A DNA stretch of 64,000 nt from SXOA01 sp046593355 (GTDB lineage: Bacteria; Planctomycetota; Planctomycetia; Pirellulales; Pirellulaceae). Position numbers and translations under genes: made by a program. The DNA is taken from contig JBKJNY010000062.1 of NCBI GenBank assembly GCA_046593355.1, positions 44,378 through 108,377 of the forward strand, given 5' to 3'. A model generated the notes under the pieces. It had not been told where the DNA came from, ran no database searches, and worked only from the letters and a program-made list of their open reading frames with translations. Positions within the stretch are counted from its first letter, which is position 1. Each line of letters starts with the position of its first letter. Below are positions 1 through 8,147 of this stretch, piece by piece.

Positions 1-413
1 TTGATCGTCTCCTCCCAGAATCGCCGTTTGGGAAACTGTGTCTGTCCTGTCGGGCTCTCAGGGTATTTGCCGTGCTCCGCGACGATGATGACGCCGTCGA
101 CCGCCAGCTTGTCGCTGCCGAGCGTCAGGGCTCCCGCAATCGAATCGAATATCTTGAACCCGTGCTTCTCCGCCAGCTTGCGGCTCTTGTCGTTAGCCGG
201 AACCTGGTCGGTGTAAACGGAAACGAGTTTGAGCTTGGGGAACTCCCCTTGGCCGTCGAGCGTGAACCCCTCCACCAACCGCCCGGCGATGACGTCGGCA
301 TGAGAATTCAGCCGCCACTCGGTGGTGATGACGGCCACGGTGGGGATTTTTTCGGGCTCGGCGGCTTGGGCAAATGCCGGAAGAAGCAAGAAGAGGAGCC
401 ACGGATGAAACAC
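1..413 (-). CDS. Secreted planctomycete protein, C-terminal part missing
   Basis: The minus-strand frame is open from a GTG at 413 to the window edge (about 137 codons seen, stop lies outside). The N-terminus reads MFHPWLLFLLLPAFAQAAEP, a short signal peptide with a likely cleavage after AQA. It is followed by KIPTVAVITTEWRLNSHADV and later VDGVIIVAEHGKYP, which resembles a nucleotide-binding-like fold seen in secreted planctomycete proteins of unknown function. That family resemblance is from memory. The start codon and signal-peptide N-region lie inside a dispersed repeat (398-430). No function can be assigned. Confidence 0.75.
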   Translation of the reverse strand, partial: MFHPWLLFLLLPAFAQAAEPEKIPTVAVITTEWRLNSHADVIAGRLVEGFTLDGQGEFPKLKLVSVYTDQVPANDKSRKLAEKHGFKIFDSIAGALTLGSDKLAVDGVIIVAEHGKYPESPTGQTQFPKRRFWEETI

Positions 414-430
414 GAAAGAACACGGATGGG
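398..430 (-). repeat. CATCCGTG-type dispersed repeat overlapping a start codon
   Basis: Read on the minus strand this is CCCATCCGTG, then TTCTTTCGTG, then TTTCATCCGTGGC. The same CATCCGTG units occur at 58131-58165, again at the start of a secreted-protein gene. Here the GTG in the repeat is the best start codon of the gene at 1-413. Confidence 0.7.
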
Positions 431-576
431 ATAAGCGGAAGCTTCGCGGCCGTTTGATTTTCATTATTCTGCTCTTTATCATTCTGCTAAAACCTGACGC
501 CACTTTGGAATTGGATCGCTTTGATTGTACGATGAACTTGCGGGTTTCGCCCGCACGTCACTTCTCTGGTGTCACC

Positions 577-1530
577 ATGTCTCTCATCAGCCGCATCAAG
601 ATTTCTCGCAGCCTCCGCTGGATTCTGGCCAGCGGCGGCATTGCCCTTGTCGCGGCGCTGCTGTTCATCAACTACCGCTTCCATCTTCCAGTGGGAACCG
701 GCCCCGCTGGCCCGCCGGTCGCCGCCAAGCCGTTTGAGAAACCGTGGTCGGAGCGAAAGGTGGTGCTGGTGGGAATCGGCGACAGCGTGACGGCCGGCTT
801 TGGGGCGTCTAAGGGAAAGGGCTATGTAGAACTGCTGGCGGATAATCCTTCGGATGAGTTCGACGACATGCAAGGCCGCTCGCTCCGGCGCGTGCTGCCG
901 AATTTGCAAGTGAAGAACATCGCCGTCTCAGGAAGCAACTCGCTGCAGCACGTCGGGTATGTCGAGAGCGAACTTGAACAGCAGCCGGAGGATGTCTTTG
1001 GCATCGTCGTGATGACTTGCGGCGGCAACGATCTCATCCACTGGTATGGCCGCAAGCCGCCACGCGAAGGGGCGATGTATGGCGCGACGCTCGCGCAAGC
1101 TCAGCCTTGGATTGCCAACTACAAAACGCGTCTGGATGTCCTGCTGACGGATATCGAGAAAAAGTTCCCCGGCGGGTGCCTGATTTTCCTGGCGGACATC
1201 TATGACCCGTCCGATGGCGTCGGAGATCCGGAAACAACCTGGGCACTTCCCGCGTGGCCGGACGCGCTCCCAATCCTCGCGGCTTACAACCAGACCATCC
1301 GCGGCGTGGCGGCAACTCATCCCAATGTCCGCGTCGTCCCCATGCACGACGCTTTCCTCGGCCACGGCATCCACTGCCGCCAGTGGTGGCGGCAGCACTA
1401 CCGCAGCAGCGACCCGACCTATTGGTACGGCAAAAATCTGGAAGACCCCAACGAACGAGGCTACGACGCGTTGCGGCGGGTTTTCCTGAACGAAATTGTC
1501 AAGGAAGAAGAACGGCTGCGAAGGCCGTAA
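577..1530 (+). CDS. SGNH/GDSL-like secreted or anchored hydrolase, possibly inactive
   Basis: This protein of 317 aa has a basic N-terminus and one hydrophobic segment (about residues 12-30), a signal peptide or signal anchor. It carries GDSVTAGFGAS (SGNH block I with the nucleophile Ser) and MTCGGNDLIHW (block III with the oxyanion Asn). Block V normally reads DxxHPN; here it is LEDPNERGYD, with Asp where the catalytic His should be. A His-rich stretch GHGIHCRQWWRQHY lies about 40 residues earlier and might compensate. ATG 577 is chosen because it directly precedes the hydrophobic segment; ATG 532 and 454 are in-frame alternatives. The family acts on esters or carbohydrate acyl groups; the substrate here is unknown. 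Confidence 0.8.
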   Translation: MSLISRIKISRSLRWILASGGIALVAALLFINYRFHLPVGTGPAGPPVAAKPFEKPWSERKVVLVGIGDSVTAGFGASKGKGYVELLADNPSDEFDDMQGRSLRRVLPNLQVKNIAVSGSNSLQHVGYVESELEQQPEDVFGIVVMTCGGNDLIHWYGRKPPREGAMYGATLAQAQPWIANYKTRLDVLLTDIEKKFPGGCLIFLADIYDPSDGVGDPETTWALPAWPDALPILAAYNQTIRGVAATHPNVRVVPMHDAFLGHGIHCRQWWRQHYRSSDPTYWYGKNLEDPNERGYDALRRVFLNEIVKEEERLRRP

Positions 1531-1536
1531 GGAATT

Positions 1537-4500
1537 CTATTCGTCCACCACCACGGGCGGCGGGGCTAGCGCTGACGGCAACAGCCGCGGCTGGCTGCGT
1601 TTGGCGGAACGAATTTGCCCTGTTGAGGGCGGCAGCAAGGCCGGGTCCACATCGAGCGGTTGGAGCTCAATTCGGCCGGTGGATCGATCCAGGCGGGATT
1701 GCCTTTCCGCCGCGGGAGGTGCTTTTTCCGGGAGTACTTCGGCAGCGGGACCGGGCAGGACTTCGTCCGCTCCCGGAGCGCCCGGCGCAGCGGGCTTCAT
1801 CCCCTTGTGGCCCGGCTGAGCGGGGGCCGCGGGAAGCTCCTCGAGGTCAAGAGGCAGTTTCGTGCCTTCGGGGATAGCGAAATTTCCTTCCTTCCGGAGC
1901 CAAGGGTCCGTCGAGCCGTAGTCCGGGCCGATTTCGCCGGGGTCGCACCATAGCCCCTCGTTATCGAGCACCATCATTCCCAGGTCGAAGTCCAGCGTTC
2001 GCCGCTGGGCTTCGTAGTTCACCCAGATGTTCATGAAGTTGTTCTGGGCGGTGAGCAAATCGGAAAGGGCGGAAACCGCATCGCGGGTGGCGGTCGCTCC
2101 CGTTGCCTGGTTCCCGAGTTCCTGCTGGATGCGGATGTCCTCATTCCGGTCGATCTGGCGGGCAGCTTCCAGCACGGCCAGCCGTTGCAGCTCGAAGTTG
2201 ATTTGCTGGTTGGCAATGGCCCGCAATTCCGAGCGGAGCGTCCGGGCGACTCCGTCCTCGAAGGCGTAGAAGCTTCGCCGAGCCTGCTGATACTCGATCA
2301 GCGCCTGGCGATAGGTGTTCCGCTCCGAAAGCCGCGTGATCGGGGCATCAAACTGGAAGCCGACGCGGAGGCGGCCGGTATCGCTGTTGAGATTGAAGGG
2401 GTTCTGCCCGACGTTGCCGATGTCGCCGCTGAAGAACAGGTTCAGCGAACTTTGCAGTTGATCGGCGTTGAACTGGATGAGGCGCCAGGAGTCGACCAGG
2501 GAGGCCCGAGCGTTCATCCAGTCGCGGCGGTAACGGCGGGCGATTTCCAGCGCCTGCTCGGCCCGCATATCGACGGGGTTTAGGTCCACGCTCTCCGTGC
2601 GGGCCCGAGCCTGTACCAACTGCAAGGCCAGGATGTCCGACGGCAAGACGACGAAGATGTCGGGGACAGACCTCGTCGCTGGGTCATCGCCCCGTTTGGG
2701 ATAAAGGACTCCTTCGTAAAGCGCCGTGAAGAGATCCTCCGGCGTCAGTGTCTTGCCGTCTTTCAAGAGCCCATCAATCTTCCCTTCGCGGACCGTCAAG
2801 TGGCTGCCGTAGGCCACATCCACTTTGACCGCGAACTCGCCCAACTGCTTTCGCAGCTCAGCCGCTTCGCGATCCAGACGCTCCACCCGAAAGACTTCCT
2901 GATTGACGTCCGGAGCCGGCAACAGCGGGCAGGGCTCCAGGCGGTAGGCCTCGATCTTTTCTTGCAGACGGGCGACCCAGGCCTTGCGCCGGGCAATCAC
3001 CGCTTCGAACGCGTCAATGTCGGCTTTGACCCGCGGCAGATAGGTGGAGAGCAGCCGCTCGCGGATTGCCCGCGCGGGCTGCAAGGTTTCTTTCAAGTCG
3101 GCCAGATCCCGTTCCAGCTCGGGATACCACTCCAGGATCCGGACTACCCGCGTATTTGCCGGATTGACGGGGTCCGCTTCGGTTTTGGTTGTGATGTGAG
3201 CGGTGATGCGGAGGCGGACTTCGCCGAAGGCGGCGGTCACGCCATCCAGCTCCCGCTGTTCCTTGACCGTCTCGCGGTCGATGAGCTGGAATGGGCTGAG
3301 CAGGTCGCTTTCCACATCCATGCACAACTGCGGCGGCAGGCCCAGGCGAATCTTGAATGCATCCAGGCTGTCCTGGTAGCTGGCCCGCGAGTTGAGGATG
3401 GTGCTTTCGGAGTTGAAGAGCGCCTGCCGGGCCTGGGCGACTTGCAGATCCTGGCGCAGGATGTTGTCCACGAGCGCGGGGTCGCCGGCGCGGGTGCGAA
3501 GCTCGACCAGCAGTTGTTCCGAACGGAACAGGTTGCTGCGGAGGCGCTCCACGTTCTCTTCCTGGTTGCGGATGTTCTGCTGAGTCTGCAGCAGCGACAA
3601 GTACGAGAGGCTGAGTTGTTGCGCGCCGGCGCCGCCGCCGCTGGCAACGCCGCCGCCGGCAGTGGTGATGGTGGAGACATTGCCAAAGCCGCCGCCGCCG
3701 ACGCCGGAGAAGCCTTCCAGTCCCGATCCGAACACACCGCCGCGGCGACTGGGGCCGCTGCCGGCGTTAGCACCGACCATGACTTGCAAGTAGAAGCCCT
3801 GGCGGTATTGCTCCATCGCCCGGACGTTGTACAGCAGCGTCCGCTCCGAGACGGTCAAGCGTTCCAAGATGCGGTCCCGCCCGGCGTTCCGCAGCAATGG
3901 CTGAATCAGGGCGAAGTCGATGAGCGTGTTGCCGCGATAGTCGTCCGGCCCGCTCAATTGCCAGACCAGCGAGTTCGCAAATCCGACGACCAGCGTGCTG
4001 CCGGTGGTGTAAGCCTTTTGCATGGACCAGCCGCGCGGGCCGTTGGAGAATGTGCCGGTTTGCAAGAGGCTGCTGGATTGCCCGCCGCCGCCGGGCCGCT
4101 GCGGGCCGTCCGCAGTGAAGAAGGTCTGCCAGCCGGCGAAGCCCTGGCTATCGAACCGGAAGCGTTCAAAGCTGACGTCGAGCGCGGACAAGTATAGCTG
4201 CTCAAGCTCCGCCTGGTACTCGCGGGAGTTGATGAGCCCGATGCGGACGGAATCGTCGGCACTCATGACGAGTTTGCCGTTTTCATCGAACTGCAGGTAT
4301 TCCATCCAGGCTGGGTTTTCCACTTCCATCCGCTGGCCATTGTCGTCCCAGAACGGCCAACCGCGTTTGCCGTCGACACAGTGCATGAAGCGATGGGCGT
4401 CGGGATCGTCCTCGGGAATCGGGGGACGATCGGGATTGTACGGGTCGTACATTCGGGAGCGAGGATCGACCGCGATCGAATAGCGGCCGCCGAGATCGGA

Positions 4501-4665
4501 GTGCGGGCTGACAACTTTTTCGCGGGTGAGGGCGAAGGCTTCCGCATCCGCCTGGCGACGGTAATAGGCCCGCGAACAACCGGTCGAGGCCAGTGTGGCG
4601 ACGAGGATGCCCAAGAGCGCGAGGGTGATATGACGCCGCTGCTGATTTTGCTTGATCGAGTTCAC
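1537..4665 (-). CDS. TolC-family outer-membrane efflux lipoprotein, double length
   Basis: The protein has 1042 aa. It starts with a lipoprotein signal (hydrophobic stretch, then LASTGCSR as lipobox, Cys near residue 30). Long helical regions with heptad character and ALIEYQQARRSFYAFEDGVA near the C-terminal third are typical of outer-membrane efflux proteins (TolC/OEP). The usual length is 420-500 aa, so this is about twice the norm; a Gly-rich linker sits near residues 300-350. The C-terminus is Pro-rich. The GTG start at 4665 has a strong AAGGAGG Shine-Dalgarno six bases away and overlaps the marR stop as GTGA, so the two genes are probably translationally coupled. No inner-membrane pump or adaptor is adjacent. 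Confidence 0.88.
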   Translation of the reverse strand: MNSIKQNQQRRHITLALLGILVATLASTGCSRAYYRRQADAEAFALTREKVVSPHSDLGGRYSIAVDPRSRMYDPYNPDRPPIPEDDPDAHRFMHCVDGKRGWPFWDDNGQRMEVENPAWMEYLQFDENGKLVMSADDSVRIGLINSREYQAELEQLYLSALDVSFERFRFDSQGFAGWQTFFTADGPQRPGGGGQSSSLLQTGTFSNGPRGWSMQKAYTTGSTLVVGFANSLVWQLSGPDDYRGNTLIDFALIQPLLRNAGRDRILERLTVSERTLLYNVRAMEQYRQGFYLQVMVGANAGSGPSRRGGVFGSGLEGFSGVGGGGFGNVSTITTAGGGVASGGGAGAQQLSLSYLSLLQTQQNIRNQEENVERLRSNLFRSEQLLVELRTRAGDPALVDNILRQDLQVAQARQALFNSESTILNSRASYQDSLDAFKIRLGLPPQLCMDVESDLLSPFQLIDRETVKEQRELDGVTAAFGEVRLRITAHITTKTEADPVNPANTRVVRILEWYPELERDLADLKETLQPARAIRERLLSTYLPRVKADIDAFEAVIARRKAWVARLQEKIEAYRLEPCPLLPAPDVNQEVFRVERLDREAAELRKQLGEFAVKVDVAYGSHLTVREGKIDGLLKDGKTLTPEDLFTALYEGVLYPKRGDDPATRSVPDIFVVLPSDILALQLVQARARTESVDLNPVDMRAEQALEIARRYRRDWMNARASLVDSWRLIQFNADQLQSSLNLFFSGDIGNVGQNPFNLNSDTGRLRVGFQFDAPITRLSERNTYRQALIEYQQARRSFYAFEDGVARTLRSELRAIANQQINFELQRLAVLEAARQIDRNEDIRIQQELGNQATGATATRDAVSALSDLLTAQNNFMNIWVNYEAQRRTLDFDLGMMVLDNEGLWCDPGEIGPDYGSTDPWLRKEGNFAIPEGTKLPLDLEELPAAPAQPGHKGMKPAAPGAPGADEVLPGPAAEVLPEKAPPAAERQSRLDRSTGRIELQPLDVDPALLPPSTGQIRSAKRSQPRLLPSALAPPPVVVDE

Positions 4666-5234
4666 TTGCCGCCTCCTTGCTCCGTGGTATCGGGACGGCT
4701 CCGCTGGCTGCTCAACCCATCGGGGTCAAAAGTACGAAGCGCCGCAGCGCCGGCGGAAATAGGCTGGGATAAGCGAGTGAAGACTTCTTGGGTGGCTTGC
4801 TGTTCGGGGAAAGAAACCAGGTCGTCGAGCTGCTGGGCGATGCTGCTGAGGCTGCCGCGAACTTGATGGAGCAGGTCTTCACCCTGGGCGAGCAAGCGCC
4901 AAACCTGGCGACGGCGGTCGACGGAGGAGCGTTTCATTTCCATCAGCCCTCGTTTGCGGAGCCCTTCGACCATGCTGCTCATTAACGCCGGCGACACGCC
5001 GACAGCCGTTGCCAGGTCTTGCTGCGCCCAGCCGGCGTGGTGGGCGCGGGCGTCACAGAGCCAGAGGACCAAACATTCGGCCCCGACGAGCCCCAGCGGG
5101 TGGACCTGCTCATCGAGCATGCCGCGGAGGCGGCGAAACGCCCCTCCCGCGGCATGAATGAGTTCCAGCAGACGATCGGCGTCTCCTTCGCCACGGTTGG
5201 GAGATGGAGCGACCCTGGGTGTTGCCACTGGCAT
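4662..5234 (-). CDS. MarR-family transcriptional regulator
   Basis: A protein of about 190 aa with a winged-helix core: AQQDLATAVGVSPALMSSMV forms the helix-turn-helix, followed by GLRKRGLMEMKRSSVDRRRQ, the wing with the D-R-R signature of MarR proteins. Such proteins repress efflux or stress genes and release DNA when a small phenolic ligand binds. It lies directly upstream of, and overlaps by four bases, a TolC-type gene, so it probably controls efflux and its own operon. ATG 5234 is chosen; ATG 5252 and TTG 5282 are alternatives that only lengthen the unstructured N-terminus. Confidence 0.88.
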   Translation of the reverse strand: MPVATPRVAPSPNRGEGDADRLLELIHAAGGAFRRLRGMLDEQVHPLGLVGAECLVLWLCDARAHHAGWAQQDLATAVGVSPALMSSMVEGLRKRGLMEMKRSSVDRRRQVWRLLAQGEDLLHQVRGSLSSIAQQLDDLVSFPEQQATQEVFTRLSQPISAGAAALRTFDPDGLSSQRSRPDTTEQGGGK

Positions 5235-5438
5235 GAGAAAGCTGCCCCCCATCCCTGAAAACGAGCGACGCGGCCGGTACAATTGACAAAGTCAGCGCAT
5301 CGCTTCGCTACGGAAAGATTCGGGAATAAACCGTTCAGACTTGAACGAATATGCGGAAGCTGCGGGTGATGCGCTCGTTTTCGCCCCAAATCGCGTCAGG
5401 ATAGGGATTTACGCGGGTCTAGAGTTCTTCCGCGAAAC

Positions 5439-5467
5439 TTGACACTCCAAATACCCCAGTTTATTAT
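5439..5467 (+). promoter_or_regulatory. Near-consensus sigma-70-type promoter
   Basis: TTGACA (5439-5444) is followed after 17 bases by TATTAT (5462-5467), one mismatch from TATAAT. Transcription would start near 5474, about 80 bases before the gene at 5556. It lies in the divergent gap between marR and that gene. Prediction by eye only. Confidence 0.6.
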
Positions 5468-5555
5468 CGAGTTCATGGCCTTTTTCGCCGCCCCACCAGG
5501 CGGTGTACGCGGGCCGCATCCCTAGAGCCACTCTCTTTCGCTACGGCGGTTCGCG

Positions 5556-7046
5556 ATGGGCGATTACGCAATCATCTTTCAAGGCCTGGGCGTACTGCTC
5601 GCGCTGTTCTTCATCTTTCTGACGGTGATGAATTTCAAGACGTGGCGCTGGCTCCATGCGCTGACCACGTTTGCCGTCTTTTGCGCCGTGGGGACGTTCA
5701 TGGTCTATGCCGCCCTGGTGATGAAGACTCGTCTGGCCTGGAATGAATCCGTCGCGAAGTTTAACGACGCCAACGAAAAGCAAGCCAGGAATGTCGAGAA
5801 GCTCGTCAACGGCAGTCCCGAAGAGCCGGCCTCCATCGAAACGTCGCTCGCCCATTATCGAAGTGAGCTGGCCCGAGCCTTGGTGGACCGCGGCCGCGTG
5901 TGGCGCAATTGCATTCCCGCCGGTACTGCGGATACCGTGACGTTGACGATGAATCTTGGGGCCGCTCCCGCGCCGCCTCCGGTGGATCCGGCGGCTCTGC
6001 CTCCCGCGGTTCCCGCAGCGCCGGCGGCTCCCGCGGTGGCGAAGAAGCATGAGTTGAAAGCCCAGGACATCGTGTTCGCATTCAAGGAATCCCCCCCGCA
6101 GCAAGGTTCACTGCCGGTTTATTATGTGGGAGAATTCCAGGTCACCGCCGTCACCGAGACCACCGTGACCCTGAAGATGACCCCCACGTATCTGCGCGGC
6201 CCCGTTCAGGCCAATGAAGTCGACACTCCCTGGATGCTGTACGAAGTTCTGCCGCCCGACGCCCACGAGCCTTTTGCGTTCGCCAAGGAAGTGCAGAAGG
6301 CCCAGCGGATAGACCTGCTCACCAAACTGGGAATTCCCGCCGCCGCCGCGGAAAGTTACGCCCGCACCAACGAGCCCGGTGACGCCAATGACCCCAAGGA
6401 CAACACCTGGGTCGAAGTGAAGTTCACCAAATCCCACGAGATTACGGTGGATGCCGCATCGATGGTTTCTCCCGTCGAGGAGAAGCACTTTGATGCTCAG
6501 GGGCAGGCCCAGATTCCGCGTCTGCTTCGCACCAGGGACATCAAAACGCCCGAGCCGGTGAAGTTCGCCAAAGACGACCTTGCGATTTTCGACCAGGCGA
6601 CCGCGGATGACCTGATCAATCGAGGAATCGCGCAGCGGCAGAGGCTGATCTATGTCCGCCAGCTCAACGACTATGAACAGGCATTCCAGGTCATCAGCCG
6701 CAAGCTGTACGTTCTGCGGGACAAGACGGCCGTGGTCGTGCGAGACACAGCCTCCGTCGTGGAAGCCCGGCTGGCGGCCGTTGAACAGACCAAGCTGCAG
6801 GAGGCCGAGAAGTTGCTGCTGCAAGCCGATTATGACAAGGTGGTTTACGAGCGGGACGAAATGAAGAAGTACGCCGACGCCGTCGCCGCCCGCATCAAGG
6901 AAAAGCGTACCGAGATGAGCCGGCTGTACCTGAACAACAAGGTTCTGTATCAACAGCTCCAGGAACTCAACCGGCTGCTGACCGAAGAGGTGGAGCGCAA
7001 ACAGCGCGAAGCCACGCTCCCGGCTTTGGCGGATGAGAAGAAGTAA
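5556..7046 (+). CDS. Membrane-anchored coiled-coil protein, unknown function
   Basis: 496 aa. Two N-terminal transmembrane segments (about residues 6-25 and 32-54) are followed by a large domain. An Ala/Pro-rich linker (about 130-160: APPPVDPAALPPAVPAAPAA) separates a short helical region from a probable beta-rich domain. Residues 345-485 are charged and helical (LEEVERKQRE-like heptads) and probably form a coiled coil. I recall similar proteins only in planctomycetes, with no known role. The gene stands alone behind a strong predicted promoter. The topology suggests an inner-membrane anchor with a long soluble coiled-coil arm. Confidence 0.75.
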   Translation: MGDYAIIFQGLGVLLALFFIFLTVMNFKTWRWLHALTTFAVFCAVGTFMVYAALVMKTRLAWNESVAKFNDANEKQARNVEKLVNGSPEEPASIETSLAHYRSELARALVDRGRVWRNCIPAGTADTVTLTMNLGAAPAPPPVDPAALPPAVPAAPAAPAVAKKHELKAQDIVFAFKESPPQQGSLPVYYVGEFQVTAVTETTVTLKMTPTYLRGPVQANEVDTPWMLYEVLPPDAHEPFAFAKEVQKAQRIDLLTKLGIPAAAAESYARTNEPGDANDPKDNTWVEVKFTKSHEITVDAASMVSPVEEKHFDAQGQAQIPRLLRTRDIKTPEPVKFAKDDLAIFDQATADDLINRGIAQRQRLIYVRQLNDYEQAFQVISRKLYVLRDKTAVVVRDTASVVEARLAAVEQTKLQEAEKLLLQADYDKVVYERDEMKKYADAVAARIKEKRTEMSRLYLNNKVLYQQLQELNRLLTEEVERKQREATLPALADEKK

Positions 7047-7079
7047 GCTCTACGCTCCTTTCGTGGCCTCTGGTTGAAA

Positions 7080-7098
7080 TCGCTTGCCTGACAAGCGA
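7080..7098. repeat. Short hairpin after the coiled-coil gene
   Basis: TCGCTTG-CCTGA-CAAGCGA is a perfect 7-bp stem 34 bases after the upstream stop codon. No T-run follows, so it is not a clear intrinsic terminator. Confidence 0.4.
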
Positions 7099-7142
7099 GA
7101 TTAGGGACTCGCATCTTCGTCCCTTCAGCCGAGATCCCCTCC

Positions 7143-8120
7143 ATGAATTCCGCACACCCCGTCTCTCGCCGTGATGCCATTACGGCTGGCCTGGCTGCCG
7201 CCGCACTATCCGCGGTTCCACCTCTGCCTGTTGCCGCTGCCGAGAAGGAGCCCGCCGTGGACCTGAAGAAGCATCCCTACATCGACGCCCATTCGCACAT
7301 CTGGTCCCCGGAAACCGACAAGTGGCCACTGGCAAACGGGAAGACCAAACAGGATCTCGACCCGCCCAGCTTCACTCCCGATGAGCTGCTCAAGCTGGCG
7401 CATTCCGTCGGCGTCGGCAGAGTGGTGCTCATCCAGCACACGCTCTATCACGGCTACGACAACACGTATCTCTTGGACGCCGCCAAGGCCCATCCCGGCG
7501 TCTTCGCGGTGACGGGAATGGTCAACGACACCAAGCCCAATCCCGGCCAAGCCATGCGCGACTTGCACAAGAAGGGGGTGAAAGCCTTCCGCATCACTTC
7601 GCGCCCCGGCATCGGCGCGGGGGGCGGCGAGAAGTGGCTCAGCGGACCGGGCATGGCCGAAATGTGGAAAACCGCTGCCGAGACGGGGCAGGTGATGGCC
7701 TGCCTGATTGACGCTATGGATCTTCCGGGGGTCGACGCGATGTGCAAGAAGAACCCCGGTACGACAGTGGTCATCGACCACTTCGCCCGCATCGGCGTCG
7801 ACGGCAGGGTACACGACAACGACCTCAAACAGTTATGCGCATTGGCCAAGCACAAGAAGACCTACGTCAAGCTCTCCGCTTACTACGCCCTCGGCAAAAA
7901 AAAGCCTCCTTATCTCGACCTGACTCCGATGATCCGCCGGCTACTCGACGCCTACACCCCCGACCGCTGCATGTGGGCCAGCGACGCGCCGTACCAGACG
8001 CAGGGAGACAACACCTACCAAGCCTCCATCGAACTCATACGGGACAAGCTCGATTTCCTCTCCGCCGGGGATAAGGAGAAACTGCTGACAAAGACCGCGG
8101 AGGGAGTGTACTTCTCCTAA
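7143..8120 (+). CDS. Tat-exported amidohydrolase (amidohydrolase_2, COG3618-like)
   Basis: 325 aa. The N-terminus has a twin-arginine signal (SRRDAITAGLAAAALSAV). The TIM-barrel hydrolase domain shows YIDAHSHIWSP at its start (metal-binding HxH), VVIDHFARIG in the middle and MWASDAPYQTQG near the end, where the Asp is a usual metal or catalytic ligand. Family members hydrolyse lactones or decarboxylate aromatic acids. Export to the periplasm suggests processing of an external substrate. It is flanked by unrelated genes, so no pathway can be inferred. A second COG3618-like protein without a signal is at 55623. Confidence 0.85.
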   Translation: MNSAHPVSRRDAITAGLAAAALSAVPPLPVAAAEKEPAVDLKKHPYIDAHSHIWSPETDKWPLANGKTKQDLDPPSFTPDELLKLAHSVGVGRVVLIQHTLYHGYDNTYLLDAAKAHPGVFAVTGMVNDTKPNPGQAMRDLHKKGVKAFRITSRPGIGAGGGEKWLSGPGMAEMWKTAAETGQVMACLIDAMDLPGVDAMCKKNPGTTVVIDHFARIGVDGRVHDNDLKQLCALAKHKKTYVKLSAYYALGKKKPPYLDLTPMIRRLLDAYTPDRCMWASDAPYQTQGDNTYQASIELIRDKLDFLSAGDKEKLLTKTAEGVYFS

Positions 8121-8147
8121 GCCGCAACCACACGTCGCCCGTTCTAT

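Noticed and set aside
2800..4197. 465-aa open frame on the plus strand
   Set aside because: It is the shadow of the TolC gene; no family features, and GC-rich codon use makes long antisense frames common here.
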